A DNA stretch of 64,000 nucleotides from Paenibacillus graminis (GTDB lineage: Bacteria > Bacillota > Bacilli > Paenibacillales > Paenibacillaceae), in assembly GCF_000758705.1 (NCBI RefSeq), contig NZ_CP009287.1:5022001-5086000 (forward strand). The letters are read 5' to 3'. Both the position numbers and the translations under genes were made by a program. Below the pieces are notes generated by a model, which had not been told where the DNA came from, ran no database searches, and worked only from the letters and a program-made list of their open reading frames with translations. Below are positions 17,648 through 25,436 of the stretch, piece after piece (position 1 is the stretch's first letter; every line of letters starts with the position of its first letter).

Positions 17648-17686
17648 GGAACTAAGCATCAAAGCTTGGATCTGCTCCGGATGAGG

Positions 17687-18151
17687 TTATCGTCCAGATA
17701 GCGATACTCCACTGGAGGCATTCATCTGTAGTTTTCTTGTCAGCTCCGGGTAGATACGGCCATACAGCTTCCGCCGCAGCACCGAATGAAACACGGCCAG
17801 CACCAGGGTCACTACGATCAGCGCGGCGGGTACCAGATACAAGACGGGATGGTCCATGAAAAATCCGAAAACATCGTAGTCCCGGTCGATATAGCGTCCA
17901 TAGATAAATGCAGCGGCCACAATCAGCAGCACTGGAAGGGCGAACAAACCGGACAGGAGATTAACCCTGTTCATTTTCTTGTAAGTAGTTTGAAAAGTAT
18001 TTTCGCCGAGATATTGTTCGAGCAGCATGCACTGCTTGTCGAAGGAATCGCTTTTTTGCACCGGCAGCTCGCTGTGAGTAATATGCTTGTGCAGCAAATC
18101 CAACTGCTGGCTGAACTCCATCGTCCGCAGGAGAGTTCTTCCCACATTCAT
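17687..18151 (-). CDS. two-helix membrane protein, hypothetical
   Basis: A 154-residue protein with a hydrophilic N-terminal 75 residues, two transmembrane segments (LLSGLFALPVLLIVAAAFIY and VLYLVPAALIVVTLVLAVF) joined by a short loop (GRYIDRDYDVFGFFMDH), and a basic C-terminus. Start ATG at 18151 has GGAGGTG 7 nt upstream. I do not recognise the family. It is divergent from the unknown 360-residue gene; the 255-bp region between them could hold promoters for both. Confidence 0.65.
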   Translation of the reverse strand: MNVGRTLLRTMEFSQQLDLLHKHITHSELPVQKSDSFDKQCMLLEQYLGENTFQTTYKKMNRVNLLSGLFALPVLLIVAAAFIYGRYIDRDYDVFGFFMDHPVLYLVPAALIVVTLVLAVFHSVLRRKLYGRIYPELTRKLQMNASSGVSLSGR

Positions 18152-18405
18152 TGTCGTCACCTCCCATCGTTTACAGATTCCGGCGGCATCATTCGGACAT
18201 CAGATCCACGATTCTCCGGTCAACTATTGTATTATAACGCGCAGGAACAGTCCCGACAATGAAATTGGCTTGAACCGCGGGGCGTTTCTGGATTATCGTT
18301 TATACTATAAATGACGGGCGCTGCGGCCTAGTTCGTAAGCAAACCGAAGCCGGGACGAATGAATCGCCATGTCATCCAATCCTGCCAGAATCGGAGAGAT
18401 GTGAA

Positions 18406-19488
18406 ATGGAACTTGATGCCCTGTACCACAATTACCTTAATCTCAAATTCGGCCGCGGGCTGCCGTTACTGAAAACAGACCGCTTCGAGTATGCGTTGTG
18501 CGAAGACGGAAGTACAGAGCTGTTCCTGACCGGCCGCGAGAACGAGCCGTTTACCAACTGGACAAGCGATCTTCGTCCCGCCGACCCGCATTATACGGAT
18601 ACCACGGGCAGAGCTCCCGTTTTAGCGTCTCGTTTTGAGCAGCTGGACGTGTACGGCGAACAGGTGCTGGACTATCTGCTGCTGACGATCAACGCGACTA
18701 CCTCCATCGTTCCAATTCACCCATATAACGTGATGAATGACCGGATGAAGCACTACTGCTTCTTCCAATTGGCGCAGTGGGCGAGTCTCACTATGCTGTG
18801 CGATGAGCAGAAAGCCGGGCTGCGGGACTTTTTCTTCTGGTTCTACCTGTACGCCCACCCGGTCAACGGAGAGACGCTGGATGCTTTTTCTTTTTGCGGC
18901 CTGGACTTAATCCATACGAACACCGGCATCCGCGTACAGGATTATTTCAAAGTGTACCACGATCACTACGCTCGCCATCATGCTGCATATAAGGATCGCC
19001 TGACTCTCTTGCCGCAAGAGATTGAGGCCTGCTGCAGGCTTACCCTGCAATTGCTGGAAGCGGTCGAAGGACGTTCCTCCAGGCTGAAGCTTCCACCCGA
19101 AGCCGGTCTGGAGCCAGCCCTGCGGCTGATTAACCAAGCGGACGAATTGCTCGCCGCGTATGCCCGCAACAGTTCTGAAGTATTCGGGGTTATGCGCAAT
19201 GTGTTTACGGGTGTAACCTCCACACCTTACCGTGAACACGTCATCAGTATGCTGCTGGATAATTACGTGTGCTATATTCTATATTTCGACTTTAACCAGA
19301 TTGACGAACTGGTGGAGTTTTTCCGGGACAGTCCGCCCCTGTGCAGGGCAATTGTGAACCGGATGTTCACCGGGACAATCTTTATCCAGAAAATTCTGCA
19401 GCAGAACCGGATTGATCTCCACAACTATGAGAATGTCACGTCTCTGTTCGATGAGAACTCCCGGCAAATGTATCGGGAATATCTTTGA
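18406..19488 (+). CDS. protein of unknown function, 360 residues
   Basis: A soluble, mostly helical-looking protein without signal peptide or membrane helices. It is rich in aromatic residues, with an FFFWFYLYAHPVNGETLDAF segment at about residues 145-164. A CRLTLQLLEAVEG stretch near residue 210 could form a helical bundle. I found no familiar catalytic motif. GGAGAGATG is directly before the ATG. Codon use and base composition are like the flanks, so it is probably a real, native gene. It is a single-gene unit closed by a strong hairpin. Confidence 0.75.
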   Translation: MELDALYHNYLNLKFGRGLPLLKTDRFEYALCEDGSTELFLTGRENEPFTNWTSDLRPADPHYTDTTGRAPVLASRFEQLDVYGEQVLDYLLLTINATTSIVPIHPYNVMNDRMKHYCFFQLAQWASLTMLCDEQKAGLRDFFFWFYLYAHPVNGETLDAFSFCGLDLIHTNTGIRVQDYFKVYHDHYARHHAAYKDRLTLLPQEIEACCRLTLQLLEAVEGRSSRLKLPPEAGLEPALRLINQADELLAAYARNSSEVFGVMRNVFTGVTSTPYREHVISMLLDNYVCYILYFDFNQIDELVEFFRDSPPLCRAIVNRMFTGTIFIQKILQQNRIDLHNYENVTSLFDENSRQMYREYL

Positions 19489-19557
19489 TTGTTGGATCTT
19501 ATTGGTTCCTCTATGTCCTTCTTTTCTTCTTAATTCCCTTACACATACACTACAGCA

Positions 19558-19586
19558 AAACGCACAAGCCAGTGGCTTGTGCGTTT
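19558..19586 (+). terminator. intrinsic terminator after the 360-residue unknown
   Basis: A 13-bp perfect stem, AAACGCACAAGCC / GGCTTGTGCGTTT, with a 3-nt loop (AGT), followed by GCTTCTT. The A-rich 5' flank (CAAAA) could make it work on both strands, ending the convergent lipoprotein unit as well. Confidence 0.8.
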
Positions 19587-19743
19587 GCTTCTTACAGCTT
19601 TTTTACCTTTTTATAAATTGAAATTATTACGTCTACGCCAGTTTAATATTTCTATACATTAATCCACTCGATTAATTGAACCATGCCCCCGTCGTCGAAC
19701 AGCTCAATGCCATTGACGTGAATCATTTCTAATAGCCATGTTT

Positions 19744-20310
19744 TTATTCAGCTTCAGATATATCTGATTTTATTACAAAAGCATATTCTACCTGTTTATC
19801 GCCGGATGTAGTAATTAAGAGGAAGCCCCTGAATAGATTGCCGGGTTCGTAATCCTTGCTGTTTGAACTGAACTTAGAGCTAAGATTTTCATTCAATTTA
19901 AAAGTCCCTACGTTGTTGCTAACTTGAATTGATACTGTTTCGGTAGCTAAAGATGAATATTTTATTGTGCCATCTTCATTTAGAACATAATCATATAACA
20001 CATAATTATCCGCTGGAATGTCACCAAAGTTTATTGTTACTACTTCCCCAATTTTCACATAAGGGATAGTTATTTTCTCATCGGCAATAATTGATTCAAA
20101 TAATGAAGAATCATCTTTTCCCACAGAATTCATTCCCTCGTTCTTCTTCAAAATATTTGTCAAGTCAGTGTTTCCAGCCTTTATCGTGATGCTTTTACTA
20201 TCGGTAGCATTGGTAGCAGACAACTTGTCTTCACCTTTTGGTGAATTACATGCAGAAAGCATTATCACAAGGGCCATGAATAACAGGTGAGACACACGAA
20301 AGTTCCCCAT
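19744..20310 (-). CDS. lipoprotein of unknown function
   Basis: A 188-residue protein with a lipoprotein signal (LLFMALVIMLSACN; cysteine at residue 21), a polar linker, and a globular domain rich in beta-strand-like sequence (IPYVKIGEVVTINFGDIPAD, DNYVLYDYVLNEDGTIKY). The GDIP...DYVLNEDG pattern recalls small Firmicute surface lipoproteins, but I cannot name a family. GAGGAGAAT precedes the ATG. It is A/T-richer than its neighbours, which could mean recent acquisition. It is a single-gene unit. Confidence 0.7.
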   Translation of the reverse strand: MGNFRVSHLLFMALVIMLSACNSPKGEDKLSATNATDSKSITIKAGNTDLTNILKKNEGMNSVGKDDSSLFESIIADEKITIPYVKIGEVVTINFGDIPADNYVLYDYVLNEDGTIKYSSLATETVSIQVSNNVGTFKLNENLSSKFSSNSKDYEPGNLFRGFLLITTSGDKQVEYAFVIKSDISEAE

Positions 20311-20459
20311 AGTTTAATTCTCCTCATATATCATATGAAGTGCACAAGATTCTTCACTAATTAAACAATCCCTATCATCATACGATAAATGGGGGTACTT
20401 TTAATGTACCGATTGTTACATTATTACACTTGCAACACTTAAGTAGCTGCCATCTGACA

Positions 20460-20503
20460 TATGGGAGCCCGGGTAACCGGAGTGTGACTACCCTGCTCCT
20501 ATA
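20460..20503. other. strong two-part hairpin, possible structured RNA or mobile-element end
   Basis: TATGGGAGC pairs with GCTCCTATA (one G-T wobble), then a small internal loop, then GGGTA pairs with TACCC around a 13-nt loop. A second small hairpin (AGCTC / GAGCT) lies at 20524-20537. No T-run follows on either strand, so it does not look like a terminator. The 277-bp gap has no ORF. It could be the non-coding end of a lost insertion sequence or a small RNA. Confidence 0.4.
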
Positions 20504-20586
20504 GTTGGCATGATGTAGATACAAGCTCCTGCGAGCTGTTTCCTACAAACCTTCCCCTGCCTATGATAAGGTTCACCTTGATGCAT

Positions 20587-21363
20587 CTACCTGCAAGTCA
20601 GATTAGCCAAGCGCCGTATCTCATCGCTTAACCGTCTATTGACCGGGTACACCTCTTCTAAGAAATCTAAAATGCGGAGTGCCGATTCGGGAACCTGATC
20701 ATATCCCTGGATCATGCCTCCGATGATTTCCGCAAAACGGGGGAATCTCTTCTCTAACCGTCTCTCATTCCCGAAGGGGTCGGGAAAGTAATCCTCCTCT
20801 TGTTGCAGCAGATGGAGCACGGATAGAATCCTGTCTATAGCGTAACCTTGAACAAATCTTGTAGCGGATAAGCGTTCTCCCCTGGCATAGCGGCAGAGTC
20901 CTATGTATAGATTTGTTAAGGCTTCGTTCAAGGGGAAGTCCAGGGAATCACTTTTTTGGCCGGGAACCGGGCTTACAGGTTTGGCGATTGCCGTATTGCT
21001 ATACATCGGGTCCTTCCATATGACCCGGCCTTCAGTATAGGCGGCGTCCGCCAGCTCCCGTTCCTCAAATACAGCATATTCCCCGAAAATTCCGTCCTCG
21101 AACAATACCTTGTACCCGTCATCCGTATTCTTAAATGAATAGGCAAGCGGGTGTGCTCCTTCGAGCCAATCCAACCGGTCGATAAATCTGTTTTTCTCCC
21201 CCGGTTTCACAATAACAAAAAAATCCAAATCCGAGTATTCATCCAACCGTTCTGTTTCGGTTCCAACAGAACCAACGCCTAATAATAAAAGAGCTCCCCC
21301 CATACGTTCAAGCGACTGGCCGATCTCGTCCAGCCGCTGTAACAGCAATTCTGTTCTCAGCAT
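20587..21363 (-). CDS. nucleotidyltransferase-fold protein
   Basis: A 258-residue protein with the polymerase-beta-like nucleotidyltransferase core at residues 25-55. LLLLGVGSVGTETERLDEYS, then DLDFFVIV, gives the GS and DxD metal-binding motifs of aminoglycoside and lincosamide nucleotidyltransferases. The C-terminal half is a helical domain (LNEALTNLYIGLCRYARGER). The family includes antibiotic adenylyltransferases, but it is broad, and resistance cannot be concluded from sequence. GGGGAGGA precedes the ATG. Confidence 0.75.
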   Translation of the reverse strand: MLRTELLLQRLDEIGQSLERMGGALLLLGVGSVGTETERLDEYSDLDFFVIVKPGEKNRFIDRLDWLEGAHPLAYSFKNTDDGYKVLFEDGIFGEYAVFEERELADAAYTEGRVIWKDPMYSNTAIAKPVSPVPGQKSDSLDFPLNEALTNLYIGLCRYARGERLSATRFVQGYAIDRILSVLHLLQQEEDYFPDPFGNERRLEKRFPRFAEIIGGMIQGYDQVPESALRILDFLEEVYPVNRRLSDEIRRLANLTCR

Positions 21364-21388
21364 ACGAATCCTCCCCTGGCATTAAATG

Positions 21389-21427
21389 CAAAAAGGGCCC
21401 AACCCACTTCTCAGCGAGGTTGAACCC
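21389..21427 (-). terminator. intrinsic terminator after yceI
   Basis: On the minus strand GGGTTCAACC pairs with GGTTGGGCCC (two G-T wobbles) around a 13-nt loop, followed by TTTTTGC. It lies downstream of the YceI gene and just upstream of the nucleotidyltransferase start. Confidence 0.8.
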
Positions 21428-21493
21428 AAAGGTTGCATTGCCTTTATTTTCAATGGTAAAGTTACCACATCTTAATTGTAGCTGTCAATCGCA

Positions 21494-22027
21494 TTATTCT
21501 ATTTTTATTGCCTCGATATAAAGCTCAATTCTCACCTCATTTCCGACGATCATCCCGCCAGTTTCCAGCGGCGAGTTAAAGGTCAAACCAAATTCATTGC
21601 GCCCAATACTAGCTGTTGAATGAAATCCTGCACGTTCCCGGCCCCGAGGATCTTTGTTTAGTCCTTCAAAAACGGTATGAAAAGTGACCGGTTTCGTTAC
21701 TCCATGCAGCGTCAGATTGCCCTCAAGTTCATATTGCCGTTCACCGGTAAGGATGCAGCTGGTGGTTTGAAACGCAATGACTGGATACTTGGCTGCATGC
21801 AGGAAGTCGCCGCTCCTCAGGTGCTCATCCCGCTGCGGCTGGCGGGTTGTGATACTATTGGCATCTATGGAAGCCTGAATATCCAGCGTTGTTAGATCGT
21901 TGGGGTCAAAGCTCAAGCTCGCCTGAAAATGCTCGAATACGCCTTTGATTCTGTTAATCATTAAATGTGTCACCGAAAACTCGACGGAGCTGTGGTCCTG
22001 ATCCACTTCCCAATTGATGTTACTCAC
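21494..22027 (-). CDS. YceI-family protein
   Basis: A 177-residue YceI-like lipocalin-fold protein. WEVDQDHSSVEFSVTHLMI at the start and LTLHGVTKPVTFHTVFEG in the middle are the family signatures; the fold binds isoprenoid-type lipids in relatives. There is no signal peptide, so this copy is cytoplasmic, as is common in Firmicutes. The start is GTG with GAGGTGGAAT upstream. Confidence 0.92.
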   Translation of the reverse strand: MSNINWEVDQDHSSVEFSVTHLMINRIKGVFEHFQASLSFDPNDLTTLDIQASIDANSITTRQPQRDEHLRSGDFLHAAKYPVIAFQTTSCILTGERQYELEGNLTLHGVTKPVTFHTVFEGLNKDPRGRERAGFHSTASIGRNEFGLTFNSPLETGGMIVGNEVRIELYIEAIKIE

Positions 22028-22199
22028 GATTAAATTCCACCTCTACGATAAGATTGTAAGAAAGGTCGCCCCATCTCGACAGTACTGCGAAATCCGCATA
22101 CTCCGACTATACAAAAACGCTACTGACAACGTAATGTCAGCAGCGTTTCAATATTTTCCCGGCTTCCTCACGAATCCGATTTCGAAAGTTCACTTTCAC

Positions 22200-22661
22200 T
22201 TATTGTCCTATTCCTGCCTTCCCTTCTCCTTCTACTGCCCGGCCCAGTGTGTCCAACATAATATTTGTACCGTGCTCCCGGATTTCCGGCGTATCGTGCC
22301 CGTCAAAGAATGCACCTTGCTCCGTGAAAATCAGCTTCGTACCGCGCTCTACCTGGATAAGCTCAACCGTAGCGACCGAGACAGAAATGCGTATGCCGTC
22401 CGAATCCAGCGTGTATGTGTAGACAATACGCTCCCCGGGAATAAGCTCCTGGTAGATGGCGTCGAAGGTAAAGATCGGCCCTTCCGCCGGCCCGCCACTG
22501 CTGTACTCGCGGCCTCCAACCTGGAAATCAAAGATCTCCGGCTTCGAAAACCACTTGGCTTTGGCAACCGGGTCGGCCCATGCCTGATACACCCGCTCCG
22601 GTGAAGCGGCATAAATCCGTTCTACGACAAAAGTTCCATGCTTGACGAACCGTTCTTTCAT
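22200..22661 (-). CDS. SRPBCC / AHSA1-domain protein
   Basis: A 153-residue START-like SRPBCC protein of the activator of Hsp90 ATPase 1 group. It has FVVERIYAASPERVYQAWAD and KAKWFSKPEIFDFQVGGRE near the N-terminus and LIFTEQGAFFDGHDTPE, the typical EQG strand, in the C-terminal half. Such proteins bind hydrophobic small ligands. It overlaps the MerR gene by 4 bp (ATGA), so the two are translationally coupled, and the regulator probably controls it. Confidence 0.9.
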   Translation of the reverse strand: MKERFVKHGTFVVERIYAASPERVYQAWADPVAKAKWFSKPEIFDFQVGGREYSSGGPAEGPIFTFDAIYQELIPGERIVYTYTLDSDGIRISVSVATVELIQVERGTKLIFTEQGAFFDGHDTPEIREHGTNIMLDTLGRAVEGEGKAGIGQ

Positions 22662-23164
22662 TGATTTTCCTCCTTATGTTTTGGAATTCCGCTCTCTTCC
22701 GCAAGAACCTCTCCCAACAGATTCAAATGCCGCTCCCAACTCGCTTGCCGCTCCATGACCGGCTTCTCAAATCCGATCTTCATCGCTTGCAGAAGGCTCG
22801 TGAAATCTTCAACCGTTAATTCCGCCTTGCCCTGCATAAGCTTGGATACATGTCTGAGCTGCTCCAATAGTTTCTGCTTCAGTGTAATCTGTTCTTTGAT
22901 CTGGCTGATCTGCATTCCTACTATCTCAAGCGGAGTGATCTGCCCGCCACTTAAGACCGATTTAATCTCCTCAAGCGATAATCCCAGCTCCTTGAGCGAT
23001 AATATCTGGTGCAATCGCGCCAAGTCCAATTCATTGTACAGCCTGTGGCCGGATTCCGTTTGTCCTGACGGAGAGAACAATCCGATTTGATCATAAAACC
23101 GCAAGGTTCGGACGGTAAGCCCCGTTAGGTTGGCAATATCCCCGACCTTCCAATATATCTTCAT
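22658..23164 (-). CDS. MerR-family transcriptional regulator
   Basis: A 168-residue MerR regulator. Residues 1-70 are the winged HTH (KVGDIANLTGLTVRTLRFYD), followed by a long dimerisation coiled coil (ISQIKEQITLKQKLLEQLRH) and a C-terminal effector region without metal-binding cysteines. It therefore belongs to the multidrug or organic-ligand branch. It is first in the two-gene operon with the SRPBCC protein and sits behind a 19-bp-spacer promoter with a central palindrome, so autoregulation is likely. Confidence 0.93.
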   Translation of the reverse strand: MKIYWKVGDIANLTGLTVRTLRFYDQIGLFSPSGQTESGHRLYNELDLARLHQILSLKELGLSLEEIKSVLSGGQITPLEIVGMQISQIKEQITLKQKLLEQLRHVSKLMQGKAELTVEDFTSLLQAMKIGFEKPVMERQASWERHLNLLGEVLAEESGIPKHKEENQ

Positions 23165-23208
23165 AAACCATCTCCACTCTTTGGCGCTAGTGATGTACCG
23201 GTAGCTTA

Positions 23209-23239
23209 ATTGTAAAACATTACGTTACGTAAGGTGCAA
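23209..23239 (-). promoter_or_regulatory. MerR-type promoter with 19-bp spacer and dyad
   Basis: On the minus strand TTGCAC (23234-23239) and TACAAT (23209-23214) are separated by 19 bp, and the spacer contains the palindrome TTACGTAACGTAA (23220-23232). Overlong spacers with a central operator are the hallmark of MerR-activated promoters, where the regulator untwists the DNA. It sits 45 bp upstream of the MerR start. Confidence 0.8.
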
Positions 23240-23317
23240 GCGAAATATTGCTGCTCGGCAGATATTTTTTGCGCTCCTGATTATGTACACAAGTTACAAT
23301 GAAAAATCCTGCTCCTT

Positions 23318-23348
23318 TAAAACCAAAATACGGCCCTTTCGGGCCGTA
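23318..23348 (-). terminator. intrinsic terminator of the five-gene operon
   Basis: On the minus strand TACGGCCC-GAAA-GGGCCGTA is followed by TTTTGGTTTT. A GNRA-type loop caps a perfect 8-bp stem. It ends the run that starts with the alcohol dehydrogenase at 29651. A near-identical hairpin ends aldA. Confidence 0.85.
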
Positions 23349-23378
23349 CCGGAGACTTCAATAGATTCATTCAATTGC

Positions 23379-24740
23379 TTACGCGGAGATTTCAGCGACC
23401 AAATTCTTCATCCATTTCTTGGAGTGAATCCGCGCCAATCCGATGCTGAGTCTAACCACTTCTTCCAATGACAAAATCATATATACCAGAAACACAGGCT
23501 GCTTCCAGACAAATGACATTAATAATCCGGAAGGAACGCCGATCAGCCATGTCGCAGCAGCTTCCATTGCAAATACAAACTTGCTGTCACCGCCGCTGTT
23601 GAGAATGCCCCCCGCCAAGATCATGTTGGCAACCTTTACCCACAGAAACCCGGCGAATACCCATACTAGACGGGTTCCCATGTGATGTGCTTCCTCTGAC
23701 ACCTGAAAGATGGATACATACAAAGGTGCCAATAGGGCAATCAATACACCTATTCCAAGGGATACAGAAATCCCCAGCTTAATGAACCGCTTCGAAAAAT
23801 CCAGTGCCCCGTCCTGATCGTCGGCCCCTAGCTTGTTCCCAATCATAATACCGGCTGCACTGGAGAGCCCGGATAATAATCCGATACTCAAACTCTGAAG
23901 CGGATAGGTTATAGTCATTGCGGTTATTTCAGCAGTTCCCATCCGGCTGTAAATAATCGCATATACCGTTTCACCCAGTACCCAAATCAGCTCGGTCAAT
24001 ACGATCGGATAGGTGGTGCGAAGGAACTTCCCGATCAGTGGTCTGGAAACCCCGAACCATTCACGAATATGGGTTGCTCCAGGAAGGCGAAGTTTATAGG
24101 TAGCCGCAATAATGAAGCAGCATTCAAACAAACGGGCGATAAGTGTCGCAGTTGCTGCTCCTTTTATACCCAATTCCGGAAAACCAAAGTTTCCGAAGAT
24201 TAACAGATAGTTAAGTACAATGTTAATACATACAGCAACAATGCTGGTCATCATAGGGAGCTTCACATGTCCTGTAGCGCGCAATATAGCGGAAAATATC
24301 ATCGTCAGCATGACAGGAATATAGCTTAGTGAAGTGACTTCCAGAAAAACAGATCCCTCTGTGATCAGCCGCTGGTCTTTCGTAAACAAACCGAGACTGA
24401 ATTGCGGGAAGAAATGAACAGGCAGCGTAAAAATAATGGAGATTCCCAGACCAAAAAACAATCCCAATCCCAGCAGCTGTGCAGTGCTTTTCTCATCCTT
24501 CTTTCCCCAGAATTGCGCGGCATAAATGGATACTCCTGTAGCCAGCCCTGCCAATACTACAGTTATGATCCCGTATATTTTTATGGAAATCCCTACTGAA
24601 GCAACAGCCACATCGCCGAGCTGTCCGACCATCAGCTGATCGGTTAAGGTTAGCAGTGCCATAATCAGGCTTTGCAGCGTTACAGGAATTGCAATTGTAT
24701 AAATTTTGCTATAAAAATCCGCCTTTGAATCTTTTAACAT
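23379..24740 (-). CDS. MATE-family efflux transporter
   Basis: A 453-residue multidrug and toxin extrusion (MatE) protein with about twelve hydrophobic segments in two homologous halves. It begins IPVTLQSLIMALLTLTDQLMVGQLGD, and has the second-half counterpart YPIVLTELIWVLGETVYAII. MATE pumps export organic cations, drugs or secondary metabolites using Na+ or H+ gradients. It is the last gene of a tight operon, 22 bp after the RibD-like reductase gene. That suggests it exports the operon's product or protects against its substrate. Confidence 0.93.
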   Translation of the reverse strand: MLKDSKADFYSKIYTIAIPVTLQSLIMALLTLTDQLMVGQLGDVAVASVGISIKIYGIITVVLAGLATGVSIYAAQFWGKKDEKSTAQLLGLGLFFGLGISIIFTLPVHFFPQFSLGLFTKDQRLITEGSVFLEVTSLSYIPVMLTMIFSAILRATGHVKLPMMTSIVAVCINIVLNYLLIFGNFGFPELGIKGAATATLIARLFECCFIIAATYKLRLPGATHIREWFGVSRPLIGKFLRTTYPIVLTELIWVLGETVYAIIYSRMGTAEITAMTITYPLQSLSIGLLSGLSSAAGIMIGNKLGADDQDGALDFSKRFIKLGISVSLGIGVLIALLAPLYVSIFQVSEEAHHMGTRLVWVFAGFLWVKVANMILAGGILNSGGDSKFVFAMEAAATWLIGVPSGLLMSFVWKQPVFLVYMILSLEEVVRLSIGLARIHSKKWMKNLVAEISA

Positions 24741-24761
24741 TAGCAGGGCCTCCCATCGCTG

Positions 24762-25421
24762 TTAAACAGCCTTCTGATAACGAAGCAGTGTGTAGTTTTT
24801 GTTCGGGAGAACTTCGACAACTTTGAACTTTTTCACGAAATTCAGGTCGGTATACCCCGTGCCGTCTACAAGTGTGATATTGGTCCCGCCCCCGATAATA
24901 ATCGGCAGCTGCATGATGATGATCTCGTCAACTAAATCCTGGTCCAGTACATTCCAGTTAAGAAATCCGCCGCCTTCTATCATAATGCTGTGCACATCGT
25001 AGTGATCTTCCAACTCACGGAACAGCTTCACAAAATCCACTTTGTCCTCTCCGCAGATTAACACATCCTTATTCCTATCCTTTAAAATACTTATCATTTC
25101 AGGATTCTTGCCATTTTCGGTGGTAACGATCAGCGTCCTGCCGTCGTCCGAAAGGACATGGCTGTCCAGGGACATATCCATATGTGTTGTCGGGATAATC
25201 CGCAGCGGGTTATTATTCTCCTCATACCGGTTGGTCAGCATCGGATTATCATATTGAATTGTATTTTTACCTACCATGATTGCGTCAATTAAACCCCTGA
25301 ATTGATGAATGTATTTAATATCGGGTTCCTCGAACATACTGAACAACTGTTTGCTGGATTTTCCGGCACCCAAAGTTAGTTTGCCGTCAATCGACACTTG
25401 GCTAAAAATAGTTGTTTTCAT
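24762..25421 (-). CDS. RibD C-terminal-domain (dihydrofolate-reductase-fold) reductase
   Basis: A 219-residue stand-alone RibD_C protein. The fold is marked by SQVSIDGKLTLGAG at the start, AIMVGKNTIQYDNPMLTNR in the substrate/NADPH region, and IMIEGGGFLNWNVLDQDLVD with LPIIIGGGT at the end. The family reduces pyrimidine or sugar-like substrates with NADPH (RibD, methanogen RIB7, and tailoring reductases in metabolite clusters). No riboflavin genes are nearby and no deaminase domain is present, so a tailoring role inside this operon is more likely than riboflavin synthesis. It is 16 bp after the binding-protein-like gene. Confidence 0.88.
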   Translation of the reverse strand: MKTTIFSQVSIDGKLTLGAGKSSKQLFSMFEEPDIKYIHQFRGLIDAIMVGKNTIQYDNPMLTNRYEENNNPLRIIPTTHMDMSLDSHVLSDDGRTLIVTTENGKNPEMISILKDRNKDVLICGEDKVDFVKLFRELEDHYDVHSIMIEGGGFLNWNVLDQDLVDEIIIMQLPIIIGGGTNITLVDGTGYTDLNFVKKFKVVEVLPNKNYTLLRYQKAV

Positions 25422-25436
25422 CGTTCTCCCTCTTCT

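Noticed and set aside
18250..18310. ECF-sigma-like promoter (TGAAAT about 17 bp before CGTT) upstream of the 360-residue unknown
   Set aside because: Both elements are imperfect and a plausible vegetative -10 (TATACT/TATAAA) lies nearby, so it is not better than chance.
20587..21363. Antibiotic resistance nucleotidyltransferase call
   Set aside because: Only the generic GS...DxD core is visible; nothing specific to lincosamide or aminoglycoside enzymes can be shown.
24762..25421. Riboflavin biosynthesis role for the RibD_C protein
   Set aside because: No deaminase domain, no other rib genes and no FMN riboswitch nearby; it sits in an unrelated operon.
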